Below, in pieces: positions 23,057-34,521 of a stretch of 64,000 bases of DNA. Under the pieces are notes generated by a model, which was not told the DNA's origin, did no database searches, and worked only from the letters and a program-made list of their open reading frames with translations. Source of the DNA: Mytilus californianus (lineage: Eukaryota; Mollusca; Bivalvia; Mytilida; Mytilidae). Position 1 is the first letter of the stretch; each line of letters begins with the position of its first letter. The DNA lies in contig NW_026262648.1 of NCBI RefSeq assembly GCF_021869535.1, forward strand, positions 1,612,001 through 1,676,000, in the 5' to 3' direction. The position numbers and the translations under genes were made by a program.

Positions 23057-23269
23057 GTAGGTTTTTATCATTCGCCAGTAAGCACAGAAAACTAATATGT
23101 AATCGTTAGGAAGGCACATTTAATAACGAAGCATGAGGCAGGAAAAACAATCAGGGGACACAACTTACAATATACATGTACATGAACAGGGGAGTAAGGG
23201 AGACAATACAGTATCAATACATGTAATGCAATACAATACAATATATTGGCAATTAAATAATAAAAAAAA

Positions 23270-23480
23270 AAATGAGATAATTACAATCAAAGCCAAGGAG
23301 TAAACAAAGACTCATAAAACCAAAAGACATTTACAACAACAGTTAAAATAAATAAAAAATAACACGAACTCAATTAAAAACTAGGAGTGAAATCAGGTGC
23401 TTCGGAAGGGCAAGCATTTTATATAAGACACTCATCGTGTTATTTCTTTGTCCAGTCCGTTGATGAAACTGAAACAAAAC
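23270..23480 (-). repeat. Dispersed mussel repeat module
   Basis: Contains 'aaatcaggtgcttcggaagg', 'aataacacgaactcaatt' and 'aagactcataaaaccaaa'. It matches in reverse the 51640-51840 segment of the Penelope-like tail and the copy at 10430-10660. Confidence 0.6.
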
Positions 23481-24013
23481 TAAATGTGTAAAAACAGATT
23501 TGTGCATTAATTTTATTTGAAAAGGATGAATTGACATGTATGTGTAATTTGTATAAAATTAATCCATTGAGATGGTAACTGTGTTGAATGAGTTTAGTTG
23601 ATAATTTCAGCAGTAAAAATAAAATTATTTAAATAATTTTTATCAAATCAAATACCGTATAGCGGGTTATTTTCGCGGGGTGTTTATTTTCGCTTATTTT
23701 GGCCGGTCAGGAGAAATCGCGAAAATAAATTCCGCGAAAATTTATGCATACGTTCGATACTTTCTAATAGCTAAAGCGTTTTGTAAACTATCTATTGTTT
23801 TCCGTTCGACGGATCAATAACGGTTTATGTTAATTTAAACAATATAAAAGCCAAATGCCATTGTTCACTGGCTATCAGGTGTTAATTAGTTTTTTGGTTA
23901 CATTATAAAATAAATAATGATATAAGAGTGTAAGGTACGATTGTCAGTTACACCCCAGTTCTATTGTTATACTTCATAGTTTCTAGTTCTGAAACATGTG
24001 CAAATTGAATAGA

Positions 24014-24127
24014 TCTATTGTTACGAATAACAATGGATTTTGACCACAGGGTGTGACGAGCGGGGTTTCTGGAAATCCCTGCTTCTACATCCCGCAAACA
24101 AAGTCCATTGTTATTCGTAACAATAGA
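24014..24127. repeat. Hairpin element with 24-bp perfect arms
   Basis: The arm from TCTATTGTTACGAATAACAA (24014-24037) is exactly inverted at 24104-24127. The 66-bp middle contains a CG-rich 'gacgagcggggtttctgg' segment. Similar palindromes with unrelated arm sequences occur at 25088, 39736, 46228, 48715 and 61719. Confidence 0.88.
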
Positions 24128-24650
24128 AATTGATTATTTTTTAAATAGCATGAACATAAGAAATTACTAATAGTGTTCACTACAAATTGTTTCATGATAT
24201 TAAAAAAACACATTTTAGGAAATTCCAATAAGCATCTATATGGAATACAAAAATAATCATTTAAATACTCTTTTGCTTGAAGGTATTTTTTTTTTATCCC
24301 AGTCGTATGTCTCTATTCTAAAGCATTGATCTTTATCCGGGGTTGGGGGTTCCGCGGGTTTGACCCGACTTTTATTTAAAAGATCAATGCATTTGAATGA
24401 TTGGACCCCCCCCCCCTTTTCTCTTGAGTTGGGAACCCCCGGGATCAGCCCCTGATTCCCCCCAAAAAGAGAGTTCCTCTATATTAAATATTGTATGTTG
24501 AGCGTGTCTGGTAGTCGGGTTTTTAATGCAGACACACCTAGTCCTTAGTATGTTCGAATATGAATGTTTTTTTTATTCTCGAGAAGGGGGGGTGGCTTTT
24601 GTTTTTGATAAAATCGTAAATCGTAAGATATAAAATACAGTTATGATTAC

Positions 24651-24765
24651 CTTTATTAAACTGATACAGGTAAGTACTTTGGGTTATAATATTGCCTTTA
24701 TCTTTAGTCTCTTCTTCCAAATCCAACGCTTGCCACAAAATTTCGTCCGTCTTATACCCGTCCAT
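24651..24765 (-). CDS. Short candidate exon, unidentified
   Basis: ATG at 24765 opens 38 codons (MDGYKTDEILWQALDLEEET then KDKGNIITQSTYLYQFNK) up to a donor AAG|GTAATC. The composition is protein-like, but no family is recognised and no second exon was found. It lies inside the 1.95-kb transposon and may be a captured or chance exon. Confidence 0.22.
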
Positions 24766-25087
24766 ATTGACAACTGTATACCAGGAGTATGATGTATTTT
24801 TTGTTTGTAATAAGAATACACGAAACAGTCAACCTTGACCTGCTGATCCATATTAGCACAGATTTAACGGGAATAATTATGTAAAACAACTTTGACATTT
24901 GTAAAATATACTCACTTGTCAAAGTTTGAACGAAGATAACCAAAGAAAGGTTACTAGTGGGGTTTCATGTAATAAAAAAAAATTCTTATAAATCATGGTT
25001 TGATATTGTCAATAAATATGCTATCGTTTCCTTTTTTCATTTAATAATCAATGTTAACAAATATAGGGTTTATAATGGGGTGTAAGT

Positions 25088-25191
25088 TAGTTATACACCT
25101 CGGGATACGGCTTGTCTGGATAAGAAACCCCTCCGGCCTCCGGCCGACGGGGTTTCTTATCCAGACACACCTATCCCTCGGTGTATAACTA
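25088..25191. repeat. Hairpin element with GC-rich loop
   Basis: Arms of about 45 bp (TAGTTATACACCTCGGGATA ... TGTCTGGATAAGAAACCCC and its inverse) surround a TCCGGCCTCCGGCCGA loop. It has a few mismatches near the middle of the arms. It sits inside the 23654-25602 transposon. Confidence 0.88.
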
Positions 25192-25896
25192 TTACGTATT
25201 TTATCCTTATAAATTAGTGTCAAATTATATAAGAGTTGCAAGTCACTCATGATAATTTTATAATCTAATTAGTACATCAAAGGTCCGGTCAATTTCGTAA
25301 CTAATCAACCGTAACATTTACAAGAAGTTTGTACACCTGTGACAAATAACTATGTACCGGTATTCTATTGATTTAATGTATCAAAATATAATCCATAAAT
25401 AAGACGACATGCAGGTAAAACAATCATTTAACCAATGTTTGTCAATTTTTAAAACTTTTTAACTGCAACATTTCAGTATCCGCCAAAATATTTAATTGGA
25501 ATTAAAGAATCCACCAAAATAAAAACCGCCAAATTTTTTCGTATACTTTGTTGCCCCTAAATCGCGAAATTTCACACCCGCGAAAATAACCCGCTATACG
25601 GTTACTTATAAAGAAATATAAGGCATCTTGGATTTGATACTTGCTTTACCATGGTGCTCAATAAATCAGTCTTAAAAACCTAATACTTTATATTCCATAT
25701 TTAGTAGGTCCTTTTTAACAATATGTTGACCTTACAAGGGATCAATTCAAAAAGCTCCCTCTCTCCAGGCAAATACATATTAATCTATGTTCATCCTCGA
25801 GAAACTGTTAATATATCACATTTCTTATAATATCATATAATTCACACTGGAAAATAAACAAAGTTGTAATCAAGTATTTAATATTTCAATTATTAG

Positions 25897-26051
25897 ATAT
25901 TGGAAGTAAGCAGCACAAGATCTAGTGGAGGGAAAAGGACAATCTTCATATGCCAGACAATCCCTATATAGTCCTTCAAACAGAGCGATTTGAGTGTCAC
26001 CATGGGCCAGATAGAAATAAGGCGAAAAAAGTCAAAGCCCTGAATGCACAG
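25897..26051 (+). pseudogene. Candidate Cys/His exon of the C48/PHD gene, with an in-frame TAG
   Basis: Acceptor TCAATTATTAG and donor GCACAG|GTACTT. In the phase required by the previous exon the frame reads DIGSKQHKI, a TAG at 25923-25925, then WREKDNLHMPDNPYIVLQTE followed by RFECHHGPDRNKAKKVK. The C-x-H-H-G segment, surrounded by basic residues, suggests the start of a zinc-binding, possibly DNA-binding module, but the partner residues would be in a following exon that I could not find. If TAG|TGG is the real acceptor the stop disappears, but then the phase no longer fits. Exon identity is inferred from coding character and splice signals. Confidence 0.42.
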
Positions 26052-26130
26052 GTACTTTTATTGCTATATATATTAAATGATATATTGGTACATGCATATC
26101 AATTACTTGTTAACATGTTTACAAAATATT

Positions 26131-28657
26131 ACAGGTTACAGGTTAGTGACTTTTGATGACTAACAATAGAACCTGGTTCTATTGTAGACACTTATAGATC
26201 CATCTGTGATCTCTCATAGGACCAGATAATGGACCAGAGATACCTAGACAACAAATAGGTTTTACAGGTAAGTATTTTCTGATGACTAACTGTAGAATCT
26301 GATTCTATTGTAGACACATATAGATCCATCTGTGATCTCTCACAGAACCAGATAATAGACTAGAGATACCTAGACACCAAACAGGTTTTACAGGTTAGTA
26401 TCTTCTGATGACTAACCTTTAGAACCTGGTTCTATTGTAGACACTTATATACCCTTCTTTGATCTCTCACAGAACCAGATAATGGACCAGAGATACCTAG
26501 ACACCAAACAGGTTTTACAGGTTAGTATCTTCTGATGACTAACCTGTAGAACCTGGTTCTATTGTAGACACTTATGGATCCATCTGTGATCTCCCATATG
26601 ACCAGATAAAGGACTAGAGATACCTAGACACCAAACAGGTTTTACAGGTTAGTATTTTCTGATGACTAACCTGTAGAACCTGGTTCTATTGCGGACACTT
26701 ATAGATCCGTCTGTGATCTCCCATAGGACCAGATAATGGACAAGAGATACGTATACACCAAACAGGTTTTACAGGTTAGTATCTTCTGATGACTAACCTT
26801 TAGAACCTGGTTCTATTGTAGACACTTATAGACCCTTCTGTGATCTCCCATAGGACCAGATAATGGACCAGAGATACCTAGACACCAAACAGGTTTTACA
26901 GATTAGTATCTTCTGATGACTAACCTGTAGAACCTGGTTCTATTGTAGAAACGTATAGATCCATCTGTGATCTCTGACAGGACCAGATAATAGATCAGAG
27001 ATACCTAGACATCAAACAGGTTTTACAGGTTAGTATTTTCTGATGACTAACCTATAGAACCTGGTTCTATTGTAGACATTGATAGATTCATCTGTGATCT
27101 CTCATGGGACTAGATAAAGGACCAGAGATACCTAGACATCAAACAGGTTTTACAGGTTAGTATTTTTTTATGACTAACCTATAGAACCTGGTTCTATTGT
27201 AGACACTTATTAATCCATCTGTGATCTCTCACAGGACTAGATAATAGACCAGAGATACCTGGACACCAAACAGGCTTTACAGGTAAGTATTTTTTTATGA
27301 CTAACTGTAGAACCTGGTTCTATTGTAGACACTTAAAGATCCATCTGTGATCTCCCATATGACCAGATATTTGACCAGGAATACGTATACACCAAACAGG
27401 TTTTACAGGTTAGTATCTTCTGATGACTAACCTTTAGAACCTGGTTCTATTGCAGACACTTATAGATCCATCTGTGATCTCTCACAGGACCAGATAATAG
27501 ACCAGAGATATACCTAGACACCAAACAGGTTTTACAGGTAAGTATATTCTGATGACTAACCTATAGAACCTGGTTCTATTGTAGACACTTATAGATTCAT
27601 CTGTGATCTCTCATGGGACTAGATAATGGACCAGAGATACCTAGACACCAAACAGGTTTTACAGGTTAGTATTTTCTGATGACTTACCTGTAGAACCTGG
27701 TTCTATTGTAGACACTTATAGATCCATCTGTGATCTCTCACAGGACCAGATAATAGACCAGAGATATCTAGACACCAAACTGGTTTTACAGGTTAGTATC
27801 TTCTGATGACTAACCTTTAGAACCTGGTTCTATTGTAGACACTTATAGATCTATAAGTGATCTCCCATAGGACCAGATAATGGACCAGAGATACCTAGAC
27901 ACTAAACAGGTTTTACAGATTAGTATCTTCTGATGACTAACCTATAGAACCTGGTTCTATTGTAGAAACTTATAGATCCATCAGTGATCTCTGACAGGAC
28001 CAGATAATAGATCAGAGATACCTAGACATCAAACAGGTTTTATAGGTTAGTATTTTTATAGGACTAACCTATAGAACCTGGTTCTATTGTAGACACTTAT
28101 AGATTCAGCTGTGATCTCTCATGGGACTAGATAATGGACCAGAGATACCTAGACATCAAACAGGTTTTACAGGTTAGTATTTTTTAGGACTAACATATAG
28201 AACCTGGTTTTATTGTAGACACTTATAGATTCATCTGTGATCTCTCATAGGACTAGATAATGGACCAGAGATATCTAGACATCAAACAGGTTTTACAGGT
28301 TAGTATTTTTTTTATGACTAACCTATAGAACCTGGTTCTATTGTAGACACTTATCACTTATAGATCCATCTGTGATCTCCCATAGGACTTGATAATGGAC
28401 CAGAGATACCTAAACACCAAACAGGTTTTACAGGTTACTATCTTCTGATAACTAAACTATAGAACGTGGTTCTATTGTAGGCACTTATAGACAGGTCCAT
28501 CTGTGATCTCTCTTTGGACCAGATAATGGACCAGAGATATCTAGACACCAAACAGGTTTTACAGGTTAGTATCTTCTGATGACTATCCTGTAGAACCTGG
28601 TTCTAATATAGACACTTATAGATCCATCTGTGATCTCCGATAGGACCAGATAATGGA
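26131..28657 (+). repeat. 126-bp satellite array, left copy (about 20 units)
   Basis: Units of 124-130 bp each contain AGGTTTTACAGGTTAGTATC, then TTCTGATGACTAACCTGTAG, AACCTGGTTCTATTGTAGAC, ATCTGTGATCTC and GGACCAGATAATGGACCAGA. Each unit has a hairpin with arms CAGGTTAGT and ACTAACCTG. Neighbouring units differ by small substitutions. The array fills the intron in which the missing middle exons of the C48/PHD gene would be expected. Confidence 0.95.
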
Positions 28658-28854
28658 CCATATATATACCAATTGATTCCCCTATATATTTATTTGTTTA
28701 GAAATGTTTTGATTGTTATGGACATTATTTAATGGTTTCAAAACATTAAATTCTTAATTGGATTTTTTTCGTATTGTTGAAAAATATGTCATAACAATCA
28801 GCTATCCCCATCCGGTCATGGTATTTGAGTGAATATAATAATCCTTTGTGTTTA

Positions 28855-29165
28855 TAAAAATGAGATGTGGTATGATTGCCGATGAGACAACTATCCACCT
28901 AAGTTCAAAGAAGTGGATGTAAGCAATTGCAGGCAACCGTACAGCCTTGATCAATGAGAAAATTCCACACTGTATAGTCGGCTATTAAAGGTCATGACAT
29001 GAGAATTATGAAACAATTCAATTGAGAAGACTAACGGCCTAATTAATAACAAAAGAATTTACGAAAGACAAATATGACAGACATGAACCAACGACAACCA
29101 TTGAACTACAAGCTCCTGACTTGGGACAGGCACATATAGAATGTGATAGGGTTAAACATGTTTGA
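28855..29165 (-). repeat. Solo Penelope-like tail module, left copy
   Basis: Begins 'aaaatgagatgtggtatgat', includes 'gagacaactatccacctaag' and ends near 'agctcctgacttgggacagg' and 'gggttaaacatg'. It is collinear in reverse with 52180-52490. The duplicate is at 32627-32937. Confidence 0.8.
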
Positions 29166-29274
29166 TGGCGCATCTACAATTATTTAAGCTGTTAAATGGA
29201 ACAGGAAGCAATAGAATGGGAAACATGTTTCTCTCATTATTTTTTGGTTATACATGTATACTGATATATTTTAG

Positions 29275-29423
29275 GTGATGATGTCGAGATATTCTTGGGT
29301 GTTTCTGCCAATTAATAAAGGCCAAAATCATTGGATCTTGTGAGCAGCAAAGATTCCTGAGCTGTCAGTGTCTATTTTAGATTCAATGAATGGACAAAAT
29401 CATATTTTCATTGAAAATTGGAG
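29275..29423 (+). pseudogene. Ulp1/SENP-type (C48) protease exon with His and Asp, left copy
   Basis: Acceptor GATATATTTTAG, donor TGGAG|GTATTT. The frame reads YSWVFLPINKGQNHWIL, an in-frame TGA (29341-29343), then AAKIPELSVSILDSMNGQNH and IFIENWR. NHW carries the catalytic His and LDSM the catalytic Asp of the C48 family of SUMO-type deconjugases. The exon leaves two bases, and the next exon (33669) supplies the third. The TGA interrupts the domain between His and Asp. A 41-nt intron using GTGAGC would be far too short to remove it, so a nonsense mutation is the likelier reading. Confidence 0.75.
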
Positions 29424-29692
29424 GTATTTAATATTTGAATAATCATAATAATCTCAGTGTCAGTAATGTCAGAGGAGATCTAAAACACGATTGTCCTTAC
29501 ATCAGTATTAGACCTGGATCATGAGCTAGTGCATTCAGTTTAATATATGGATTTAAGAACGAAACCAGTTATGATTTTGAAAATCGGATTCAATAATACA
29601 TTAGTATTCCCCTCTACATCAAGCTATTCAATATAATCATCTATTTCATTTCTTGGAGAATTATTTTCAATGGAGAAAATATATCACCTTAT

Positions 29693-29793
29693 NNNNNNNN
29701 NNNNNNNNNNNNNNNNNNNNNNNNNNNNNNNNNNNNNNNNNNNNNNNNNNNNNNNNNNNNNNNNNNNNNNNNNNNNNNNNNNNNNNNNNNNNN
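29693..29793. other. Assembly gap (101 N)
   Basis: A run of N between the left duplicated block and 370 bp of unique sequence. Its length is probably a placeholder. Confidence 0.99.
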
Positions 29794-30163
29794 AATAAGG
29801 GAGGAGTTACCTGTACTGGACATTCGCAATAGATTACAATAGATTACACCTTACCAATAAAGAAAAGAGCACAAGAGGCGGCTAAATGATTTAATAGATC
29901 CAAAATAGTAACAATAATTTCCCATAACGATAAAATGATAAGCACAAAGAGTTCAAGTCTGGGATGAATATACGTAGAGCTAGATACTTAATGTCGACTA
30001 AAACTAAATACTATAGTGTGTATTTCACTAAAGTAGAAATATAAACTAATCCTAAAAGTTAAACTAAAAGGCGGGTAAGCACTTCACACTAAGAAATGGT
30101 AGAGTAACGACACTTTCGGAATTCGCTTTAAAATTTCCTCTTGAACTTGTCTTTGGGTTTAAC
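29794..30163. other. Unique spacer after the gap
   Basis: AT-rich sequence with no gene or repeat recognised. It joins the second satellite array directly at 'gggtttaacaggttag'. Confidence 0.6.
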
Positions 30164-32626
30164 AGGTTAGTATCTTCTGATGACTAACCTTTAGAACCTG
30201 GTTCTATTGTAGACACTTATATACCCTTCTTTGATCTCTCACAGAACCAGATAATGGACCAGAGATACCTAGACACCAAACAGGTTTTACAGGTTAGTAT
30301 CTTCTGATGACTAACCTGTAGAACCTGGTTCTATTGTAGACACTTATAGATACATCTGTGATCTCCCATATGACCAGATAAAGGACTAGAGATACCTAGA
30401 CACCAAACAGGTTTTACAGGTTAGTATTTTCTGATGACTAACCTGTAGAACCTGGTTCTATTGCGGACACTTATAGATCCGTCTGTGATCTCCCATAGGA
30501 CCAGATAATGGACCAGAGATACCTAGACACCAAACAGGTTTTACAGATTAGTATCTTCTGATGACTAACCTGTAGAACCTGGTTCTATTGTAGACACTTA
30601 TAGACCCTTCTGTGATCTCCCATAGGACCAGATAATGGACCAGAGATACCTAGACACCAAACAGGTTTTACAGATTAGTATCTTCTGATGACTAACCTGT
30701 AGAACCTGGTTCTATTGTAGAAACGTATAGATCCATCTGTGATCTCTGACAGGACCAGATAATAGATCAGAGATACCTAGACATCAAACAGGTTTTACAG
30801 GTTAGTATTTTCTGATGACTAACCTATAGAACCTGGTTCTATTGTAGACATTGATAGATTCATCTGTGATCTCTCATGGGACTAGATAAAGGACCAGAGA
30901 TACCTAGACATCAAACAGGTTTTACAGGTTAGTATTTTTTTATGACTAACCTATAGAACCTGGTTCTATTGTAGACACTTATTAATCCATCTGTGATCTC
31001 TCACAGGACTAGATAATAGACCAGAGATACCTGGACACCAAACAGGTTTTACAGGTAAGTATTTTTTTATGACTAACTGTAGAACCTGGTTCTATTGTAG
31101 ACACTTAAAGATCCATCTGTGATCTCCCATATGACCAGATAATTGACCAGGAATACGTATACACCAAACAGGTTTTACAGGTTAGTATCTTCTGATGACT
31201 AACCTTTAGAACCTGGTTCTATTGCAGACACTTATAGATCCATCTGTGATCTCTCACAGGACCAGATAATAGACCAGAGATATACCTAGACACCAAACAG
31301 GTTTTACAGGTAAGTATATTCTGATGACTAACCTATAGAACCTGGTTCTATTGTAGACACTTATAGATTCATCTGTGATCTCTCATGGGACTAGATAATG
31401 GACCAGAGATACCTAGACACCAAACAGGTTTTACAGGTTAGTATTTTCTGATGACTTACCTGTAGAACCTGGTTCTATTGTAGACACTTATAGATCCATC
31501 TGTGATCTCTCACAGGACCAGATAATAGACCAGAGATATCTAGACACCAAACTGGTTTTACAGGTTAGTATCTTCTGATGACTAACCTTTAGAACCTGGT
31601 TCTATTGTAGACACTTATAGATCTATAAGTGATCTCCCATAGGACCAGATAATGGACCAGAGATACCTAGACACTAAACAGGTTTTACAGATTAGTATCT
31701 TCTGATGACTAACCTATAGAACCTGGTTCTATTGTAGAAACTTATAGATCCATCAGTGATCTCTGACAGGACCAGATAATAGATCAGAGATACCTAGACA
31801 TCAAACAGGTTTTATAGGTTAGTATTTTTATAGGACTAACCTATAGAACCTGGTTCTATTGTAGACACTTATAGATTCAGCTGTGATCTCTCATGGGACT
31901 AGATAATGGACCAGAGATACCTAGACATCAAACAGGTTTTACAGGTTAGTATTTTTTAGGACTAACATATAGAACCTGGTTTTATTGTAGACACTTATAG
32001 ATTCATCTGTGATCTCTCATAGGACTAGATAATGGACCAGAGATATCTAGACATCAAACAGGTTTTACAGGTTAGTATTTTTTTTATGACTAACCTATAG
32101 AACCTGGTTCTATTGTAGACACTTATCACTTATAGATCCATCTGTGATCTCCCATAGAACTTGATAATGGACCAGAGATACCTAAACACCAAACAGGTTT
32201 TACAGGTTACTATCTTCTGATAACTAAACTATAGAACGTGGTTCTATTGTAGGCACTTATAGACAGGTCCATCTGTGATCTCTCTTTGGACCAGATAATG
32301 GACCAGAGATATCTAGACACCAAACAGGTTTTACAGGTTAGTATCTTCTGATGACTATCCTGTAGAACCTGGTTCTAATATAGACACTTATAGATCCATC
32401 TGTGATCTCCGATAGGACCAGATAATGGACCATATATATACCAATTGATTCCCCTATATATTTATTTGTTTAGAAATGTTTTGATTGTTATGGACATTAT
32501 TTAATGGTTTCAAAACATTAAATTCTTAATTGGATTTTTTTCGTATTGTTGAAAAATATGTCATAACAATCAGCTATCCCCATCCGGTCATGGTATTTGA
32601 GTGAATATAATAATCCTTTGTGTTTA

Positions 32627-32937
32627 TAAAAATGAGATGTGGTATGATTGCCGATGAGACAACTATCCACCTAAGTTCAAAGAAGTGGATGTAAGCAATT
32701 GCAGGCAACCGTACAGCCTTGATCAATGAGAAAATTCCACACTGTATAGTCGGCTATTAAAGGTCATGACATGAGAATTATGAAACAATTCAATTGAGAA
32801 GACTAACGGCCTAATTAATAACAAAAGAATTTACGAAAGACAAATATGACAGACATGAACCAACGACAACCATTGAACTACAAGCTCCTGACTTGGGACA
32901 GGCACATATAGAATGTGATAGGGTTAAACATGTTTGA
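32627..32937 (-). repeat. Solo Penelope-like tail module, right copy
   Basis: Duplicate of 28855-29165, at the same offset as the rest of the block. Confidence 0.8.
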
Positions 32938-33046
32938 TGGCGCATCTACAATTATTTAAGCTGTTAAATGGAACAGGAAGCAATAGAATGGGAAACATGT
33001 TTCTCTCATTATTTTTTGGTTATACATGTATACTGATATATTTTAG

Positions 33047-33195
33047 GTGATGATGTCGAGATATTCTTGGGTGTTTCTGCCAATTAATAAAGGCCAAAAT
33101 CATTGGATCTTGTGAGCAGCAAAGATTCCTGAGCTGTCAGTGTCTATTTTAGATTCAATGAATGGACAAAATCATATTTTCATTGAAAATTGGAG
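33047..33195 (+). pseudogene. Ulp1/SENP-type (C48) protease exon, right copy
   Basis: Matches 29275-29423 and keeps the same in-frame TGA (33113-33115), His and Asp. It is the copy that would splice to the catalytic-Cys exon at 33669: TGG AG| plus A completes Arg, and the frame runs on as KYVEKRGKEVGK. Because both copies share the TGA, the stop arose before the duplication or belongs to both haplotypes. Confidence 0.78.
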
Positions 33196-33668
33196 GTATT
33201 TAATATTTGAATAATCATAATAATCTCAGTGTCAGTAATGTCAGAGGAGATCTAAAACACGATTGTCCTTACATCAGTATTAGACCTGGATCATGAGCTA
33301 GTGCATTCAGTTTAATATATGGATTTAAGAACGAAACCAGTTATGATTTTGAAAATCGGATTCAATAATACATTAGTATTCCCCTCTACATCAAGCTATT
33401 CAATATAATCATCTATTTCATTTCTTGGAGAATTATTTTCAATGGAGAAAATATATCACCTTATTTTATTTCTTTTTAATGTGTCATCATTTACCACCAA
33501 TAGTAGTAGGCCATTTTTAAAAGAATTATTGGATTCAGTCTTATGTTGCTGGTCTCAATCAAACATGCACAAAAAACAGTACAAAATATTTTATCAACTG
33601 TAAACAAAAATCTGTTGGAAGAATGTACACTTTTAAACTTTGCAAATGAATGTTTTGATGATTTACAG

Positions 33669-33795
33669 AAAATATGTGGAAAAAAGAGGCAAGGAGGTTG
33701 GTAAATTGAGTGGTCCTTGGAAGAATGGAAACTTAATTTCTGGTCATCAAAAAGATGGCCATAGCTGTGGGCCATTTGTCTTAATGGTATATTAT
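33669..33795 (+). CDS. C48 protease exon with catalytic Gln and Cys
   Basis: Acceptor TTTGATGATTTACAG, donor TATTAT|GTAACT. The frame has KYVEKRGKEVGKLSGPWKNG then NLISGHQKDGHSCGPFVLMV and YY. HQKDGHSCGPF is the C48 active-site signature: Gln of the oxyanion hole, five residues, then the nucleophilic Cys followed by Gly. The triad order His, Asp, Cys across exons 33047 and 33669 matches Ulp1/SENP proteases, which cleave SUMO or related modifiers from targets. This exon is intact. It leaves in phase 0, as the PHD exon needs. Confidence 0.82.
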
Positions 33796-34521
33796 GTAAC
33801 TAGCTGATTTACCTATACAAACATGACAAATAGTTTGATGTGGAGTCAACATGACATCACATCACTTTACATAGTTATATCCATATAATTTTGATTTTTT
33901 GTTTCAAATGAAATCTGATACACACTCACCACAGTTAATTTTAACACAACCGTATAAAACTTTGTGTAAAATATGAATGGAAATTTGGTAATTAAACACC
34001 AGACACAATCTTTTATAACACCAAATTAGAATACCACCACAAAACAATATCCCAAGGTCACAAGTGTGGCCTTCAAAAATGGGAGCTCCCAAACCTGAGG
34101 AAGGAAGTTTGGGAAGGCCCCTAATAAAAATCAGACACAAATATCCAAAAAGGTACAAATAAAAGAACCCACAAACTAAATGCCAGAAGGATGTCATCAT
34201 TTTACAAGTTGTATTCTGAACATTAAAACTAGTTCTTTCAATACCAATATTTATCAGCTTGGACATTATTCAAACTTTAGGAGGCAAATTACTTTGTCAT
34301 CCTGTATAGGAATTTATGGAAGCTATTAAATGTTGTAGATGTCTCTTTGTCTGTTTGATATGATGTGTTAAAATAACTTGACCTTAACCTTTTGGTTATT
34401 CTTTTGTAACAGAGCAATTGATTATTGAAGTCGCAAGAGCGAACACTAAATTTATGTACTGCAACTTTCACATGAAAAATATATAAATTTGTTTCTTGAT
34501 TCATTTTTTCTATTATTTCAG
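33796..34521. other. Intron between protease and PHD exons
   Basis: No repeat family recognised. Minus-strand open frames at 33904-34266 and 34289-34534 are AT-rich, have no domain I know and overlap the plus-strand splice sites, so I take them as chance frames. Confidence 0.5.

Larger units (their letters stand above)
23654..25602. mobile_element. 1.95-kb DNA transposon with ACCGTATAGCGGGTTATTTT inverted ends
   Basis: Near-perfect terminal inverted repeats of about 28 bp start with ACCGTATAGCGGG and end with CCCGCTATACGGT, with 'TTTTCGCGGG' just inside each. The subterminal parts contain further 'cgcgaaaat' blocks. No transposase domain is recognisable inside, so it is probably non-autonomous. 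It holds two hairpins (24014-24127 and 25088-25191) and one short minus-strand candidate exon. It lies in the intron between the exons ending 23056 and starting 25897. I could not settle a target duplication. Confidence 0.8.
26392..29692 (+). repeat. 3,301-bp block, left copy of a near-identical duplication
   Basis: This block and 30164-33464 have equal length and align without indels over satellite units, tail module and protease exon. Only scattered substitutions differ (for example near 26577, 26750, 27270, 27370 and 28386). The left copy ends exactly at the N gap. See the findings for the assembly interpretation. Confidence 0.93.
30164..33464 (+). repeat. 3,301-bp block, right copy, including 126-bp satellite (to about 32430)
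   Basis: The same order of about 18 satellite units, unique spacer, tail module and protease exon as in 26392-29692, at an offset of 3,772 bp. Here the sequence continues past the end of the left copy into the exon at 33669, so this copy is the one linked to the rest of the gene. Confidence 0.93.

Noticed and set aside
26131-28657. CRISPR array
   Set aside because: The 126-bp units are adjacent, diverging whole-unit satellites without unique spacers, in a eukaryotic intron.
29335-29382. A 41-nt intron (GTGAGC...TTTTAG) that would remove the TGA in the protease exon
   Set aside because: Far below the usual minimum intron length, and it would delete the conserved segment between His and Asp.
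33904-34266. 120-codon minus-strand frame with hydrophobic stretches
   Set aside because: It sits inside the intron between two well-supported plus-strand exons. AT-rich T-runs give apparent hydrophobic segments. No family recognised.
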